Source: CAXCDZ01 sp963981525 (lineage in GTDB: Bacteria > Patescibacteriota > Microgenomatia > UBA1400 > UBA12108). From it: a DNA stretch of 64,000 nt. Position 1 is the first letter of the stretch; each line of letters starts with the position of its first letter. Made by a program: the position numbers and the translations under genes. A model generated the notes under the pieces. The model did not search any database. It was not told the origin of the DNA and saw nothing but the letters and a program-made list of their open reading frames with translations. This document shows positions 1 to 8,734 of this stretch, in pieces. The stretch spans positions 1 through 64,000 of the forward strand of contig CAXCDZ010000001.1 in the NCBI GenBank assembly GCA_963981525.1. Direction: 5' to 3'.

Positions 1-584
1 GAGGCGAACTTGGTGAGATCAACAGGTGGGTAGATCACTGCAGTATCTCGATTGTAGTATTTTTGTACCCTATGTTTCACGTGTTCACTAATTGAGATCA
101 TATGATCCGGACGCGTGGAGGCAACTAGATCCCAGCTAGCGAGATAATCAAGAATCTTCTTGATAATAGGTGTAGCAATTTTCTGGACCAGGCCAAATTG
201 AGGACGAGAGAGATAAGTCTCCCTGTGACTCCACAAGTATCTGGTGGGAGTCAGGCAGTAATTGATGTGTGGTGTGTTTGCTCTGGTGATAACCCCCTTG
301 CACTCAGCGCTACTAATCGAGATTACGAGATCGTACTCCGAGAGGTCAAATGACTCAAAGATGAACGGCATAAGGAATGGCACCAACTCATGATGGTGCC
401 GAAGCCAAGGGATCTTGTTGAGCCAGGACGCATGAACTGGCCATGAGGCGGAGAACGGAGCCTTCTTGGGATCCCAGACACTGGTATACCAATCTGCGTC
501 AGGATAGAGCTCGTGAAAAGCCTGCAGAACTAGCTCTGCACCACCAAGCTTATTAATTCGGTCATAAACTAGTGCAACTCTCAC
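1..584 (-). CDS. GT4 glycosyltransferase (WbaZ-like), 3' end beyond window
   Basis: N-terminal 194 residues of a GT-B fold GT4 glycosyltransferase; the rest lies left of position 1. The likely start is GTG at 582-584, preceded by a strong Shine-Dalgarno GGAGGT (590-595). The protein opens with VRVALVYDRINKLGGAEL, which carries the GGAE acceptor-domain motif of GT4 enzymes, and near residue 185 has VIYPPVDL, which in WbaZ-type mannosyltransferases marks the start of the donor-sugar domain. It overlaps the end of the upstream GT4 gene by 23 nt, so the two are probably co-translated. Donor and acceptor cannot be told from the sequence. Confidence 0.85.
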   Translation of the reverse strand, partial: MRVALVYDRINKLGGAELVLQAFHELYPDADWYTSVWDPKKAPFSASWPVHASWLNKIPWLRHHHELVPFLMPFIFESFDLSEYDLVISISSAECKGVITRANTPHINYCLTPTRYLWSHRETYLSRPQFGLVQKIATPIIKKILDYLASWDLVASTRPDHMISISEHVKHRVQKYYNRDTAVIYPPVDLTKFA

Positions 585-1635
585 GAATGACCTCCGCGAT
601 ATCACTTGCCACTATTTCCCATGTGCGAGAGTAGGAGAATGGGAGAGAAGACCTCTCCCCTACAGCGCGAACAAGATCTTTTGCTGAGCTTGGATCAAAA
701 TAGGTTGCTGAGCTGCCATAGACCTCGCGAAAGACTGGGATGTCAGAAGCTACGACTGGAGTGCCCATGACTAGAGCTTCTAGCCCAGGAAGACCAAACC
801 CCTCCATCAAGGACGGTGCAATGAGGGCTGAGGCATGCTTATAGAGATACCCCAGTTCCTGATCAGTGATTGAGCTGAGGATATGGACTCGTTTGCGAGT
901 TTTGGGATCAAGGTTGTGCATAAGCTTTGTGAGATACGGAGTCATACTAGCAACGATCACGAGATGTTTGGTTTTCATGGAGTGAAGAGCTTGGAGAAGG
1001 ATGGCAAGATTCTTGTGGGGATACGCGTTGCCAACATACAAAATAAACTTGTCGGGTAAGTTTATTTTAGGTGTCAGTTTGCAGTTTGCAGTTTGCAGAG
1101 AGGGGTCTGGAGCTTCCCAGATGGGATAAATCTTCTCTGGACGTTCGTTGAAATAGGATAAAATATCGTTCTTGACTGAGTTACTTGGGACAATTATGCT
1201 ACGAGAATCTCGAACTGCTTTTTTCATGACTAGGTTGTATCCCCATCGCTTGAGTCGGTATAACCATGGACTACGAGTGGTGGTGTCAGAGCCTGTACTA
1301 AAGGTCTTGATCAGGTCATGGATGACTGTAACTTTTTTGACCCCAGAAAAAATCGGGATAACAAAGTGGAAAGAGAACCAAAGATCGATCTTGTGCTGAG
1401 AAATGAGTCTGGGGAGTACTAGTTGCTCACGCGCGGAGTAGTGAGGAAGATTACACCTAACCCTCTGCACCCCGCGGCCTAGCTTGAGAGAGTCGTAATA
1501 AGGATCTCTTAAGAAGATGACTAGCTTGTGACCAGGGAGTAACTTAACAAGGTGGAGGAGGACATTCTTGGTGTAGCGGCCAAGGCCAGTGTGTTCGGTG
1601 CCGTAGAAGCGTGCGTCGATGCCTATTGTGACCAT
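562..1635 (-). CDS. GT4 glycosyltransferase with heptamer repeat in linker
   Basis: Protein of 357 residues, a full-length retaining GT4 enzyme that would transfer a sugar from a nucleotide donor to a lipid-linked acceptor on the cytoplasmic face. The N-terminus GIDARFYG...TGLGRYT is the usual opening of this subfamily, and the donor-site motif EGFGLPGLE is at about 278-286, followed by MGTPVVAS. An in-frame extension of 42 residues upstream of this Met is unlike the family; ATG 1635 also sits 6 nt after a TATAAT. The inter-domain linker (LQTANCKL) is encoded by a 7-nt tandem repeat at 1075-1098. The gene is divergent from the small plus-strand gene at 1684. Confidence 0.88.
   Translation of the reverse strand: MVTIGIDARFYGTEHTGLGRYTKNVLLHLVKLLPGHKLVIFLRDPYYDSLKLGRGVQRVRCNLPHYSAREQLVLPRLISQHKIDLWFSFHFVIPIFSGVKKVTVIHDLIKTFSTGSDTTTRSPWLYRLKRWGYNLVMKKAVRDSRSIIVPSNSVKNDILSYFNERPEKIYPIWEAPDPSLQTANCKLTPKINLPDKFILYVGNAYPHKNLAILLQALHSMKTKHLVIVASMTPYLTKLMHNLDPKTRKRVHILSSITDQELGYLYKHASALIAPSLMEGFGLPGLEALVMGTPVVASDIPVFREVYGSSATYFDPSSAKDLVRAVGERSSLPFSYSRTWEIVASDIAEVIRESCTSL
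1075..1098. repeat. heptanucleotide tandem repeat (cagtttg)x3.4 inside a GT4 gene
   Basis: Three exact copies of cagtttg (1075-1081, 1082-1088, 1089-1095) plus cag. It lies in the region coding the linker between the two Rossmann domains of the 562-1635 GT4. Seven is not a multiple of three, so gain or loss of one unit would shift the frame. Confidence 0.85.
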
Positions 1636-1647
1636 AAGTGGATTATA
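1636..1647 (-). promoter_or_regulatory. leaderless promoter -10 for GT4 at 1635
   Basis: TATAAT at 1642-1647 is followed by 6 nt and then ATG (1633-1635), which would place the transcription start on or beside the A of the start codon. No convincing -35 is seen. It faces the promoter at 1672-1683. Confidence 0.6.
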
Positions 1648-1671
1648 GCTGATGTTGTTGCATGCATGTAG

Positions 1672-1683
1672 TAGAATTAATAT
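1672..1683 (+). promoter_or_regulatory. leaderless promoter -10 for small gene at 1684
   Basis: TAGAAT at 1672-1677, a 6-nt gap, then ATG 1684. It is back-to-back with the opposite promoter, so a 48-nt gap (1636-1683) serves both directions. Confidence 0.55.
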
Positions 1684-1941
1684 ATGGTTGCAATAAGTGA
1701 AATAAAAGTTGGGAGCATGCTTCAGATTCTTAATGATGAAGGTGAAGAGAAAATCATACAAGTTAGTTCATTCTCACCAGGTCGCTCCGGGGAAAGAGTG
1801 TTTGTTATTGACCCAAATAAAGATCTTGTTCCCGCAAACCCTGAATCAATGATTGTTACAGGAATGCCCATTAAGTGGATGATACTACCAGATGTTATTG
1901 AGAGTGCGATACTACTTTCGGAGAGTGAACAAACGAACTAA
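1684..1941 (+). CDS. small hypothetical protein, 85 aa
   Basis: I do not recognise the family. It is an 85-residue soluble-looking protein (MVAISEIKVGSMLQIL...), rich in alternating hydrophobic and polar residues as in a small beta-barrel, with no Cys, no signal peptide and no membrane segment. It is one of only three plus-strand genes here and sits between two minus-strand GT genes. Its stop TAA (1939-1941) directly abuts the stop of the convergent GT2 gene at 1942. A leaderless promoter signal and a composition more AT-rich than the flanking genes argue that it is real. Function unknown. Confidence 0.6.
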   Translation: MVAISEIKVGSMLQILNDEGEEKIIQVSSFSPGRSGERVFVIDPNKDLVPANPESMIVTGMPIKWMILPDVIESAILLSESEQTN

Positions 1942-2838
1942 CTAGGCCAAAGTCACACGGCGGAACTTGAGGAGTTTGATGCCTAGGGCGACCAGCCAGT
2001 TGATGAAAAAGGGATATTTCTTGGTGTAGTGCTTGCGATAGAAAACCTCCATAGCCTGGATAGACCAGCCTTTGACTCGCCTGGTGGTAGCTTTGCTGGC
2101 TGAGGTCACCTTTTTACTGCTTTTGCTCATGCCGGTTGTGGCTCCCTTGTAGTGCTCTGTGATGACATCGGGCCAGTAGATATTTTTGAGTCCTAGCTCG
2201 TGCACTCGATATGAGAAGTCAATATCCTCACCGTAGAGGGGATAGTCCTCGTCCCACCAACCGATCTTGTCTCCTAGATCTCTGGAGAGGAGCATAAACA
2301 TCCCACCGACTGCCTCAACTTCGTGCTCTGAGTCGTAACCCAAGTAGCTCATGGTGTACTGGGAGAATAACCTGGAGCTGGGGAAAAGCTTCTCAAGACC
2401 CGAGAAATGAGTGAATGCTGCCCAAGGAGTGGGGAAGCCACGATGGCAAGTTACGTCGATCTCTCCATTAACTACCAAGTTAACTCTAGAGGTCAGGAGA
2501 CCGATGTCAGGTGTAGAGTAGTATTTGTCATAACACTTCTTGAGATCTCCAGGCTTAGTGAAGACTATGTCGGGGTTAAAAAAGAGGATGGTGTCGGCTG
2601 AGGCATGAGGGAGACCAGCGTTGTTACCTGCTGAGAACCCCTCTGAGGTGTCGCGCTGAACCCAGGTCACACTAGGGAACTCCTTGGTAACCATGGCCTT
2701 ACTGTCGTCAGATGAGTTGTTGTCGACTACGATGGTCTCGATCTTGATACCTGTTTGAGTCATTATGGAAGCAAGAGTTTTGCGCAAGAATACTAGGGCA
2801 TTGTAGTTGAGAATGATGATTGAGATGTCTGGTTTCAT
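1942..2838 (-). CDS. GT2 glycosyltransferase (rhamnosyltransferase-like)
   Basis: Protein of 298 residues, an inverting GT-A family 2 enzyme. Visible elements are the opening ISIIILNYNALVFLRKTL, the nucleotide-binding VVDNNSSDDS, a metal-site NPDIVF and the late YGEDIDFSYR, whose ED is the usual catalytic-base region of WbbL-like rhamnosyltransferases. ATG 2838 is preferred over an upstream in-frame codon because AAGGAG lies 6 nt upstream and the start overlaps the previous stop as ATGA (2835-2838). It is the last gene of the six-gene operon running 8674 to 1942. The transferred sugar is unknown. Confidence 0.87.
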   Translation of the reverse strand: MKPDISIIILNYNALVFLRKTLASIMTQTGIKIETIVVDNNSSDDSKAMVTKEFPSVTWVQRDTSEGFSAGNNAGLPHASADTILFFNPDIVFTKPGDLKKCYDKYYSTPDIGLLTSRVNLVVNGEIDVTCHRGFPTPWAAFTHFSGLEKLFPSSRLFSQYTMSYLGYDSEHEVEAVGGMFMLLSRDLGDKIGWWDEDYPLYGEDIDFSYRVHELGLKNIYWPDVITEHYKGATTGMSKSSKKVTSASKATTRRVKGWSIQAMEVFYRKHYTKKYPFFINWLVALGIKLLKFRRVTLA

Positions 2839-4019
2839 AAAAACTCCTTGTATACTCCGTCTAGATCTTTGGCTATTGTATCCCAACTAAAGTGTTTGTG
2901 AACAAACTTGATACTGGTTTTTGCCATTTTGTTCTGGAGAGGTGTGTCGGTCAGTAGTTCGGCAGTTTTTTTGGCGAGACTGGTTGCAGTATCTGCTGTG
3001 AGGACATGCTCGCCTGGGACTAGGCCCATACCTTCGACTGCGAGGTTAGTCGCGACAACTGGAGTGCCGGTGACCATGGCCTCGAGAACTTTGTAGCGCG
3101 TACCCTTGCCACTTCTAATGGGGGCTAGAAGAACATGAGCGGCGGCGAATGCATCCCGGATATCATCTATCCCCCCAAGGACCTCGATCGAGGCATCTTG
3201 CGCGTAACTCTTGATCTTACTGGTGGGTGAGAAGCCAACGATCTTGAGTTTGGCTGTAGGAAGAGCCTTGATAATCTTGGGCCAGATCTTGTTGATGATC
3301 TCGTCGACTGCCTCGATATTGGGGAGCCACTTAAATGTGCCAACAAATAGGACGGTGGGGTCCTTGGGTAGACTCTTCTTGGTTTTGGAAAAGAAGTCGA
3401 GGTCTACTCCGTTAGCAACGACCGAGATATTGAGCTTGCGATGTAACTCGTGCTCGATGAACTGCTTGTCATCCTCGGACATGGTGATCAGCTTATCTGC
3501 CTTGTTCCAGAACTTGCGCTCCCAATACTTGATTTTCATTACGTCGATGGCGAGGATGGGCCGCAGTAGTAAGTTAGCCTTTTTCATGTAATCTTGATAG
3601 CCCAAGTACTCGATAGTCTGCTCGGCGAGGATGATTGGAGTATTAGTGGGGGGGATGTTGGGCATCATGTAAAAAGTCTCGGCGTGGATGAGGTCATAGT
3701 GACTGCTTGCGAGCTCCTGACGGACTGTCTGTTTCATCCCCAGGGGGAGATTGCGGGTCACGACAAATGGATAGGAAGAGAAACCAGCGAGAAGAATGTT
3801 TCTGAGGACAAATGGCTCCTCCGTGCGCTTGAAGAGTTTGATTTTGTGGCAGTATTTTTTGAGTTCTTTGAGGTGTTTGCGCTCTTTTTCGCTCTTGATG
3901 AGGGCAAAGAGCGTGATCTCGTGCGTGAGACTGAGCTGTTTGAGAAGGTTGTACGTCCTGATCTGCCCACCACTAACTAGTGGATAAGGTAAGTACGGAG
4001 TGAGCATCAGGATTTTCAT
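2835..4019 (-). CDS. GT4 glycosyltransferase
   Basis: Protein of 394 residues with MKILMLTPYLPYPLVSGGQ at the N-terminus, the typical GT4 glycine-rich acceptor loop. In the C-terminal domain GKGTRYKVLEAMVTGTPVVAT (303-323) replaces the classic ExFGxxxxE donor motif, as in a subfamily of GT4 enzymes annotated in exopolysaccharide clusters. NGVDLDFF near 215 is the usual inter-domain segment. The start overlaps the stop of the GT39 gene upstream by 4 nt (ATGA), as does its own stop with the next gene. Function is inferred to be cytoplasmic assembly of a lipid-linked glycan. Confidence 0.87.
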   Translation of the reverse strand: MKILMLTPYLPYPLVSGGQIRTYNLLKQLSLTHEITLFALIKSEKERKHLKELKKYCHKIKLFKRTEEPFVLRNILLAGFSSYPFVVTRNLPLGMKQTVRQELASSHYDLIHAETFYMMPNIPPTNTPIILAEQTIEYLGYQDYMKKANLLLRPILAIDVMKIKYWERKFWNKADKLITMSEDDKQFIEHELHRKLNISVVANGVDLDFFSKTKKSLPKDPTVLFVGTFKWLPNIEAVDEIINKIWPKIIKALPTAKLKIVGFSPTSKIKSYAQDASIEVLGGIDDIRDAFAAAHVLLAPIRSGKGTRYKVLEAMVTGTPVVATNLAVEGMGLVPGEHVLTADTATSLAKKTAELLTDTPLQNKMAKTSIKFVHKHFSWDTIAKDLDGVYKEFL

Positions 4020-5431
4020 AGCTTGATGATGGAGTAGGTATCTGTTTCTTGTATTACTGAGTACTCTTTGATTAGCTTGTTATACTCATCATCCCTGGTT
4101 GTAGTGACGTAGTAATCTGCTCCCTTACTAATCTTATCTTCGATCTCGCCCCCAATTGGCCAACCTCTCCTATTGGTCTGAAAGAGAAAGGCTGTGTCAC
4201 CCATGTATGGAGCAATAATTAGTGCTTCAGCTGGGACTAACTTGTCAACTGCTTGACCAGCCTCGACCATTGCGGAGTTGTTGACCCAGAAGAAGCCTCT
4301 TAGCTCATACCAAGAAAGAGCTAGAGAGAGAACAAGGATAAATGTAGACAAGAGTGCGATGTATAGTCGTCTCAAACCTTTTGCAGAGCGGATGAGAGTA
4401 GCAAATCCTAGTCCCACAAAAATGGCAATAGTTGGCATAATCTGGATCTGATAGTAGTCGTGCTGAACGTTGCCGGTTGCGATGATTGCAAGGTAAGCCA
4501 GACTACCTAAGAGGAAGCCGCCGTATACTAAGGTCTCTTTTTTGCGTTCTCCGAGTGCTGCTAGACCAGCTCCAAAAGGAATGAGTCCCCAATAGCCGAG
4601 GATCATCTTGCCAATCCTTTCGCCAAAAAGCCAGCGAAACCAGGCCCCCTTGAAGCGGATACCATTACCATTAAACAACCAATCACTTGCTGGAATACCA
4701 GCAGGATAGGCTGCAATGTAGCGTCTCCACAAAAGGTAAGGAATGATTGCGAGGAAAGGAAGTGCGAGGGAGAGAAGGTAGGTGTAGAGAGGACTCGCAA
4801 GAGCAGCAAGAGCGTATCCAACCATCGGGAGGAGGATCACTAGCGCAGTTGGTTTGAGTAGTACGGCAAGAGTGAGGGTGAGGAGAGTATGTATATAGTG
4901 ATGGATGCGCTTAGTATCCCAATAAAGAACAAAGAAATAGAGTGAAGACATCATAAACAAAACCAAGTATGGTTCTGGCAAGATAACGCGACCGTAGAAG
5001 ATGTTGTATGGAAGAATGGCATATATTAACCCAACAAAAACACCAACTAATTTGCCTGAAAGTTTCCTGGTAAGCAAGTAGAGAATAATAACAGTCAGTG
5101 AAGAGGCAATAGCTGAGAGTACCCTCCCCCATTCCACTAAACCTAGCTGAGGAAATGTGTTGGCGACTATTGCGTGAAGAGCGTTTATCATGGGGAACTC
5201 AACCATGCGCCAGCCTTCGGGATTGTCTAGTCCGGAGGGGATCGAAGAGAGATCCAGATACTTAGGGTGAAAGAGATCGATGCCAGTTTTTGTATATTCT
5301 CTAGCCACCGAGGCAGTGTCAGCTTGGCGCCAGGAATGCCAGTCGCCCAAGGGATTGTCGAGCTTATACATACGGAGAGTGAAAGATAGAACAAAGAATG
5401 TGAGTGGGAGAATAAGAGCTTTTAGTTTCAC
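4016..5431 (-). CDS. GT39-like GT-C membrane glycosyltransferase
   Basis: Protein of 471 residues with about ten to eleven predicted membrane helices and a C-terminal extracytoplasmic tail (about 390-471). The first outer loop has HSWRQADTASVARE, a variant of the acidic GT-C loop found in dolichyl- or polyprenyl-phosphate-sugar dependent transferases of the GT39/ArnT clan, and later EFPMINALHAIVANTF. Such enzymes use a polyprenyl-phosphate sugar outside the membrane. It is coupled by ATGA overlaps on both sides in the 8674 to 1942 operon, next to the ligase-like gene. Substrate unknown. Confidence 0.8.
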   Translation of the reverse strand: MKLKALILPLTFFVLSFTLRMYKLDNPLGDWHSWRQADTASVAREYTKTGIDLFHPKYLDLSSIPSGLDNPEGWRMVEFPMINALHAIVANTFPQLGLVEWGRVLSAIASSLTVIILYLLTRKLSGKLVGVFVGLIYAILPYNIFYGRVILPEPYLVLFMMSSLYFFVLYWDTKRIHHYIHTLLTLTLAVLLKPTALVILLPMVGYALAALASPLYTYLLSLALPFLAIIPYLLWRRYIAAYPAGIPASDWLFNGNGIRFKGAWFRWLFGERIGKMILGYWGLIPFGAGLAALGERKKETLVYGGFLLGSLAYLAIIATGNVQHDYYQIQIMPTIAIFVGLGFATLIRSAKGLRRLYIALLSTFILVLSLALSWYELRGFFWVNNSAMVEAGQAVDKLVPAEALIIAPYMGDTAFLFQTNRRGWPIGGEIEDKISKGADYYVTTTRDDEYNKLIKEYSVIQETDTYSIIKL

Positions 5432-7173
5432 GCTTTTTTGCCTATCTTGCGAGGATGATTGAGCTCATTAAGTCTCACAACCAATGCGACCATAATCCAG
5501 ATAGTGTAGGCAACTTTGCTACTCTCAAAAACGTCAATGTAGAGGGCATTAACTAAGATGCTCACGATTGCAGTCATGAGACCAACGCCGATGATCCGTG
5601 AGAGCTGATCTGGGCTGTCAAAAGCAAGTTTGCCAGCCTGAAAAGCAAAGTAGATAATCGAGAGGAAAGTGATGGCTCCTAACAAACCAGTCTCCCCTAA
5701 CATGCGCAGGTAATCATTGTCTGTGGACTCGGCATAGGTGAACTCGCCGAGATTGCTTTTGACCAGAGTTGAGTAGCCAGTGCCCAGGAGTGGATTGGTC
5801 ATAAATCCAGCGAGTGCGCGTGGCCAGAGTTCGTCGAGCCTGATTGCCATCGAGAGACCATACTTGAGAGCGTTCTGTGAGTAGCTGGGACCGCCATATT
5901 CTTTGCCCTGTTCCTCGGCAGTTTGCTTGCGAATGTTCTCTGATTCTTGCGTGACGTCGGAGGGGAGATCTTCGATTGGCTGGGGAGTTGGTTTCACTGG
6001 ACTGGGGGGCATGTCGGACTTACTGGCAACGAGTGCGAGCTGATCTTCGGGAACATCTTCGACTGGAATGATCACGGGCTTCTCGTTTTTGAAGAGGAAT
6101 CCAAGGAGACTAGGTAGCTCAGCTACATTACCAGTACTCTCTGGCTGGTTAATAAATGGCTTATTAATGATAGCCGTGAGAGTGTTAATTGCGTCACGAG
6201 TCTCACGGTTAGGAATGACCTGGGCGAAACGCTCAACTAGAGTGCTAAAGAAAAGCATAATGATAAGACTAGTCGTGACTATGAGAAAAACTCGCTTAAA
6301 TGACCAGAAGAATTTGTGATACTTGGTGAGCCATAATCCGGAAAGTGTGATCCCAACAAGATAGCCAATAAAAGAGGTGCGTGAGGTGGTGAGAACTAGC
6401 GACCAGACAGCAAATAGTGAGACTAGATATAAGATAGCTTTGTGTTTTTTTGCCTTGACCATCCAGGCTGCGGGGATCGTAAAACTAAGCATCAAAAGAA
6501 GATATGCCGCAAGATCGTAGTGCCCGCCAAAAGTCGAGAAGAGTCTGGTGTTAGGCTGGAGATATAGAAGAACTCCCTTGCTAAACTCCCTGTTCATCGT
6601 AGAAAAGGCTGGAAAATAGAAATATTTCTGACCAATACCGTAGATGATGACACCAATAAGTGTAGCGAACGCGAGCTTGATGAATAACTTGAGATCTGAC
6701 TTGCTCCTGATCGCTGAATAGGCAATAAAGAAGAGGGAGAAATACTCTACCCGACGAAAGAGGTGGAAAAACAACTTAAAAACATGAGCCCTCTCAAATG
6801 GAACGGTGCGGGTAATGAAAAGAGCGCTCAGAGTAGAGAGTATGGCCACTATGAAATAGGCATAGATCGCCTTGACAATTCTATGTTTGGGAAGAGTAAT
6901 GCGACGGCGAGCTAGCTGGACTAGCCAGACGGCAAAAGTAAAAAAGATCAGGAGATCTTCTAGTCTGAGCCTGACGATATAACCCTCTATCAACTCACCA
7001 AGCGGGATTTTGGGATACAAGGGAATTACGATGATGAGAACTGCGGTGAGTAAGGTTAATAGATTCTTATCAAACCATTCCACCGTCGCTATGAAGGTTT
7101 CGCGCAGACTGCGTATTCCGCCGTTTCGCGATCCTATAGCTTTGGCGGACTTCGCGCTATTTGTAATAGTCAT
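5428..7173 (-). CDS. O-antigen ligase/polymerase-family membrane protein
   Basis: Protein of 581 residues of the WaaL/Wzy superfamily (Wzy_C type): many membrane helices, LTTSRTSFIGYLVGI (262-276) and a late GxGYSTL...DNDYLRMLGETGLLG (464-499). These proteins polymerise undecaprenyl-linked oligosaccharides or ligate them to a lipid or protein outside the membrane. Three oddities stand out. The last large outer loop (about 311-455) holds an unusually long acidic, proline-rich stretch (368-425). The position often occupied by His before N in ligases is Asp485 here. The first 25 residues come from a GC-rich stretch (7094-7173). The start overlaps the GT2 stop as ATGA. It is the only such gene in the window. 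Confidence 0.82.
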   Translation of the reverse strand: MTITNSAKSAKAIGSRNGGIRSLRETFIATVEWFDKNLLTLLTAVLIIVIPLYPKIPLGELIEGYIVRLRLEDLLIFFTFAVWLVQLARRRITLPKHRIVKAIYAYFIVAILSTLSALFITRTVPFERAHVFKLFFHLFRRVEYFSLFFIAYSAIRSKSDLKLFIKLAFATLIGVIIYGIGQKYFYFPAFSTMNREFSKGVLLYLQPNTRLFSTFGGHYDLAAYLLLMLSFTIPAAWMVKAKKHKAILYLVSLFAVWSLVLTTSRTSFIGYLVGITLSGLWLTKYHKFFWSFKRVFLIVTTSLIIMLFFSTLVERFAQVIPNRETRDAINTLTAIINKPFINQPESTGNVAELPSLLGFLFKNEKPVIIPVEDVPEDQLALVASKSDMPPSPVKPTPQPIEDLPSDVTQESENIRKQTAEEQGKEYGGPSYSQNALKYGLSMAIRLDELWPRALAGFMTNPLLGTGYSTLVKSNLGEFTYAESTDNDYLRMLGETGLLGAITFLSIIYFAFQAGKLAFDSPDQLSRIIGVGLMTAIVSILVNALYIDVFESSKVAYTIWIMVALVVRLNELNHPRKIGKKA

Positions 7174-8081
7174 TGTGCTCGAAAATAACCCAAGTATTCT
7201 TTTACTGTGTCGCGGCGACTGGGAATGAGTGAGAAGACGGCAAGTCTCAGAATCACGCCAACAAAGATAACGAGCTTGATTAACCAGAACAGGTTGGGGT
7301 AGTGCTTGCGATATATATACTCAACACCTTTGAGCTCGAGGGCGAGGCGGTAGGCATTGGCTTTTTTGGTACTGACGCCGCCTAGATGCACTACCTCAGT
7401 CTCAGGAGTAAAGAGAACTCGCTTACCCAGACTCTCCTTGAGTCGGCGGTAGAGCTCGACCTCTTCGGCGTACATAAAGATCTCTTCGTCAAAACCACCT
7501 GCCACGAGAAACTCATCTTTGCGAAAGAGAATACAAGCTCCCATAAGCCACTCTGGAGACTGTTCCGAGGTGTGCCAGTCAGTACTAATGACGTGATATG
7601 GGTTGGGGAAAAGGAGTTTGATCAGGGGGAGTTTGTCTAACCATAGCATCCAGGCAGTGACTCTGAGAGGAGTGGGAAGATAACCGCCTGAGAGCTGGAC
7701 TCTATTGTCAGCGTATCGGAGCTGGGGACCCACGGAGACGATCTGATCATCTGCTTCCATCCGATCAACCATGACTCTGAGAGAGTTAACCCCTAGGAAT
7801 GCGTCGGGATTAAGTAGAAGGAGATACTTACCTTTTGCGATTTTGGCGGCTTGATTATTACCCCCACCAAATCCCCTATTTTTCTTGTTAGCGATAACCT
7901 GGACTTTGGGGAAGTGTTTCTTGATATACGTTACTGAGTCGTCAGGAGAGTTGTTATCAACTATTAGGATCTCGATCTCACCTGGCTTGAATCCCTTACT
8001 CTTATACACGCTCTCGATACTCTGGACCGTTTCTTTTCGAGTGTTGTAAGAGACGGTGATAATGGAGACTAGTGGTTTCAT
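7170..8081 (-). CDS. GT2 glycosyltransferase (rhamnosyltransferase-like)
   Basis: Protein of 303 residues. The GT-A core is clear: [13 protein letters not shown] near the start, [30 protein letters not shown], the metal-binding NPDAFLG, and [20 protein letters not shown] in the acceptor half. The C-terminus has one hydrophobic stretch (about 270-290) that may anchor it at the membrane. It is related to the GT2 at 1942 in the same operon. Both ends are ATGA overlaps. Substrate not determinable. Confidence 0.87.
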   Translation of the reverse strand: MKPLVSIITVSYNTRKETVQSIESVYKSKGFKPGEIEILIVDNNSPDDSVTYIKKHFPKVQVIANKKNRGFGGGNNQAAKIAKGKYLLLLNPDAFLGVNSLRVMVDRMEADDQIVSVGPQLRYADNRVQLSGGYLPTPLRVTAWMLWLDKLPLIKLLFPNPYHVISTDWHTSEQSPEWLMGACILFRKDEFLVAGGFDEEIFMYAEEVELYRRLKESLGKRVLFTPETEVVHLGGVSTKKANAYRLALELKGVEYIYRKHYPNLFWLIKLVIFVGVILRLAVFSLIPSRRDTVKEYLGYFRAQ

Positions 8082-8674
8082 TGGAATAGTTTGAACCTTC
8101 CTAGTTTGTATTTTGGGTTTTTGAGTTTGCGCTCACTTATGACTTTGGCTGGGACTCCACCAACAATCTTACCTGCCTCTACATCCTTCGTGACGACTGC
8201 ACCAGCAGCAATAACTGCCCTGTTCCCAATTGTGACGCCTGGCAAGATGATGGCGCGCGGACCGATAAAAACATAGTCCCCGATTGCGACTGGACCGTCC
8301 ACGGCGTGGAAGTCGGCGGCACTCAGATCATGTTCTTGGTTGTAGATCATGACTTCGGAGGCAATGTCAGTGTGATTACCGATTGTGAGCTTCGCACGAC
8401 CATCAAGAAACGAGGAGTAGCCAATGATAGTGCCCTCACCGACTGTGATCCCACGCGGATCAAAGACGCGGACTCCGGTATGGAGAGTGCTCTTGCTGCC
8501 TAGCTTGAGCCCAACAAAACGCCAGATGAAATTTCGGATTGAGTGGAGAGGGATCCAGGTTGTGAGGTGGAGACACATGAGGGTAAAGTCGAGGAGATAC
8601 GACTCGAACCGCTTGATGATTTTAGTTCTTGCCTGCAAAAATGAAAGAGGCTTACCTTGCTTGTCTTTGATCAT
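8078..8674 (-). CDS. hexapeptide-repeat acyltransferase
   Basis: Protein of 198 residues of the left-handed beta-helix acetyltransferase family (maltose/galactoside acetyltransferase, WcaF and VatD relatives). Hexapeptide turns run from about 70 to 180, including [20 protein letters not shown] and [13 protein letters not shown], and the likely catalytic His is H115 in NQEHDLS. It would O- or N-acetylate a sugar using acetyl-CoA. First gene of a six-gene operon whose five junctions are all ATGA overlaps, so acetylation may belong to the same glycan as the ligase-like gene. The start has a TACAAT 7 nt upstream. Confidence 0.85.
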   Translation of the reverse strand: MIKDKQGKPLSFLQARTKIIKRFESYLLDFTLMCLHLTTWIPLHSIRNFIWRFVGLKLGSKSTLHTGVRVFDPRGITVGEGTIIGYSSFLDGRAKLTIGNHTDIASEVMIYNQEHDLSAADFHAVDGPVAIGDYVFIGPRAIILPGVTIGNRAVIAAGAVVTKDVEAGKIVGGVPAKVISERKLKNPKYKLGRFKLFQ

Positions 8675-8687
8675 ATCAACTATTGTA
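8675..8687 (-). promoter_or_regulatory. leaderless promoter -10 of the 8674-1942 operon
   Basis: TACAAT at 8682-8687, 7 nt before ATG 8674. The 60-nt gap 8675-8734 behind it holds nothing else I can identify; no clear -35. Confidence 0.5.
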
Positions 8688-8734
8688 CCGCAAGAATATC
8701 CAATATGTGTTGTGAGCTAATTCTAATTAAAGAT

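Noticed and set aside
1636..1761. A 42-codon extension of the GT4 at 562
   Set aside because: It would cross the divergent promoter and run into the plus-strand gene, and it reads as hydrophobic noise before the true GT4 start.
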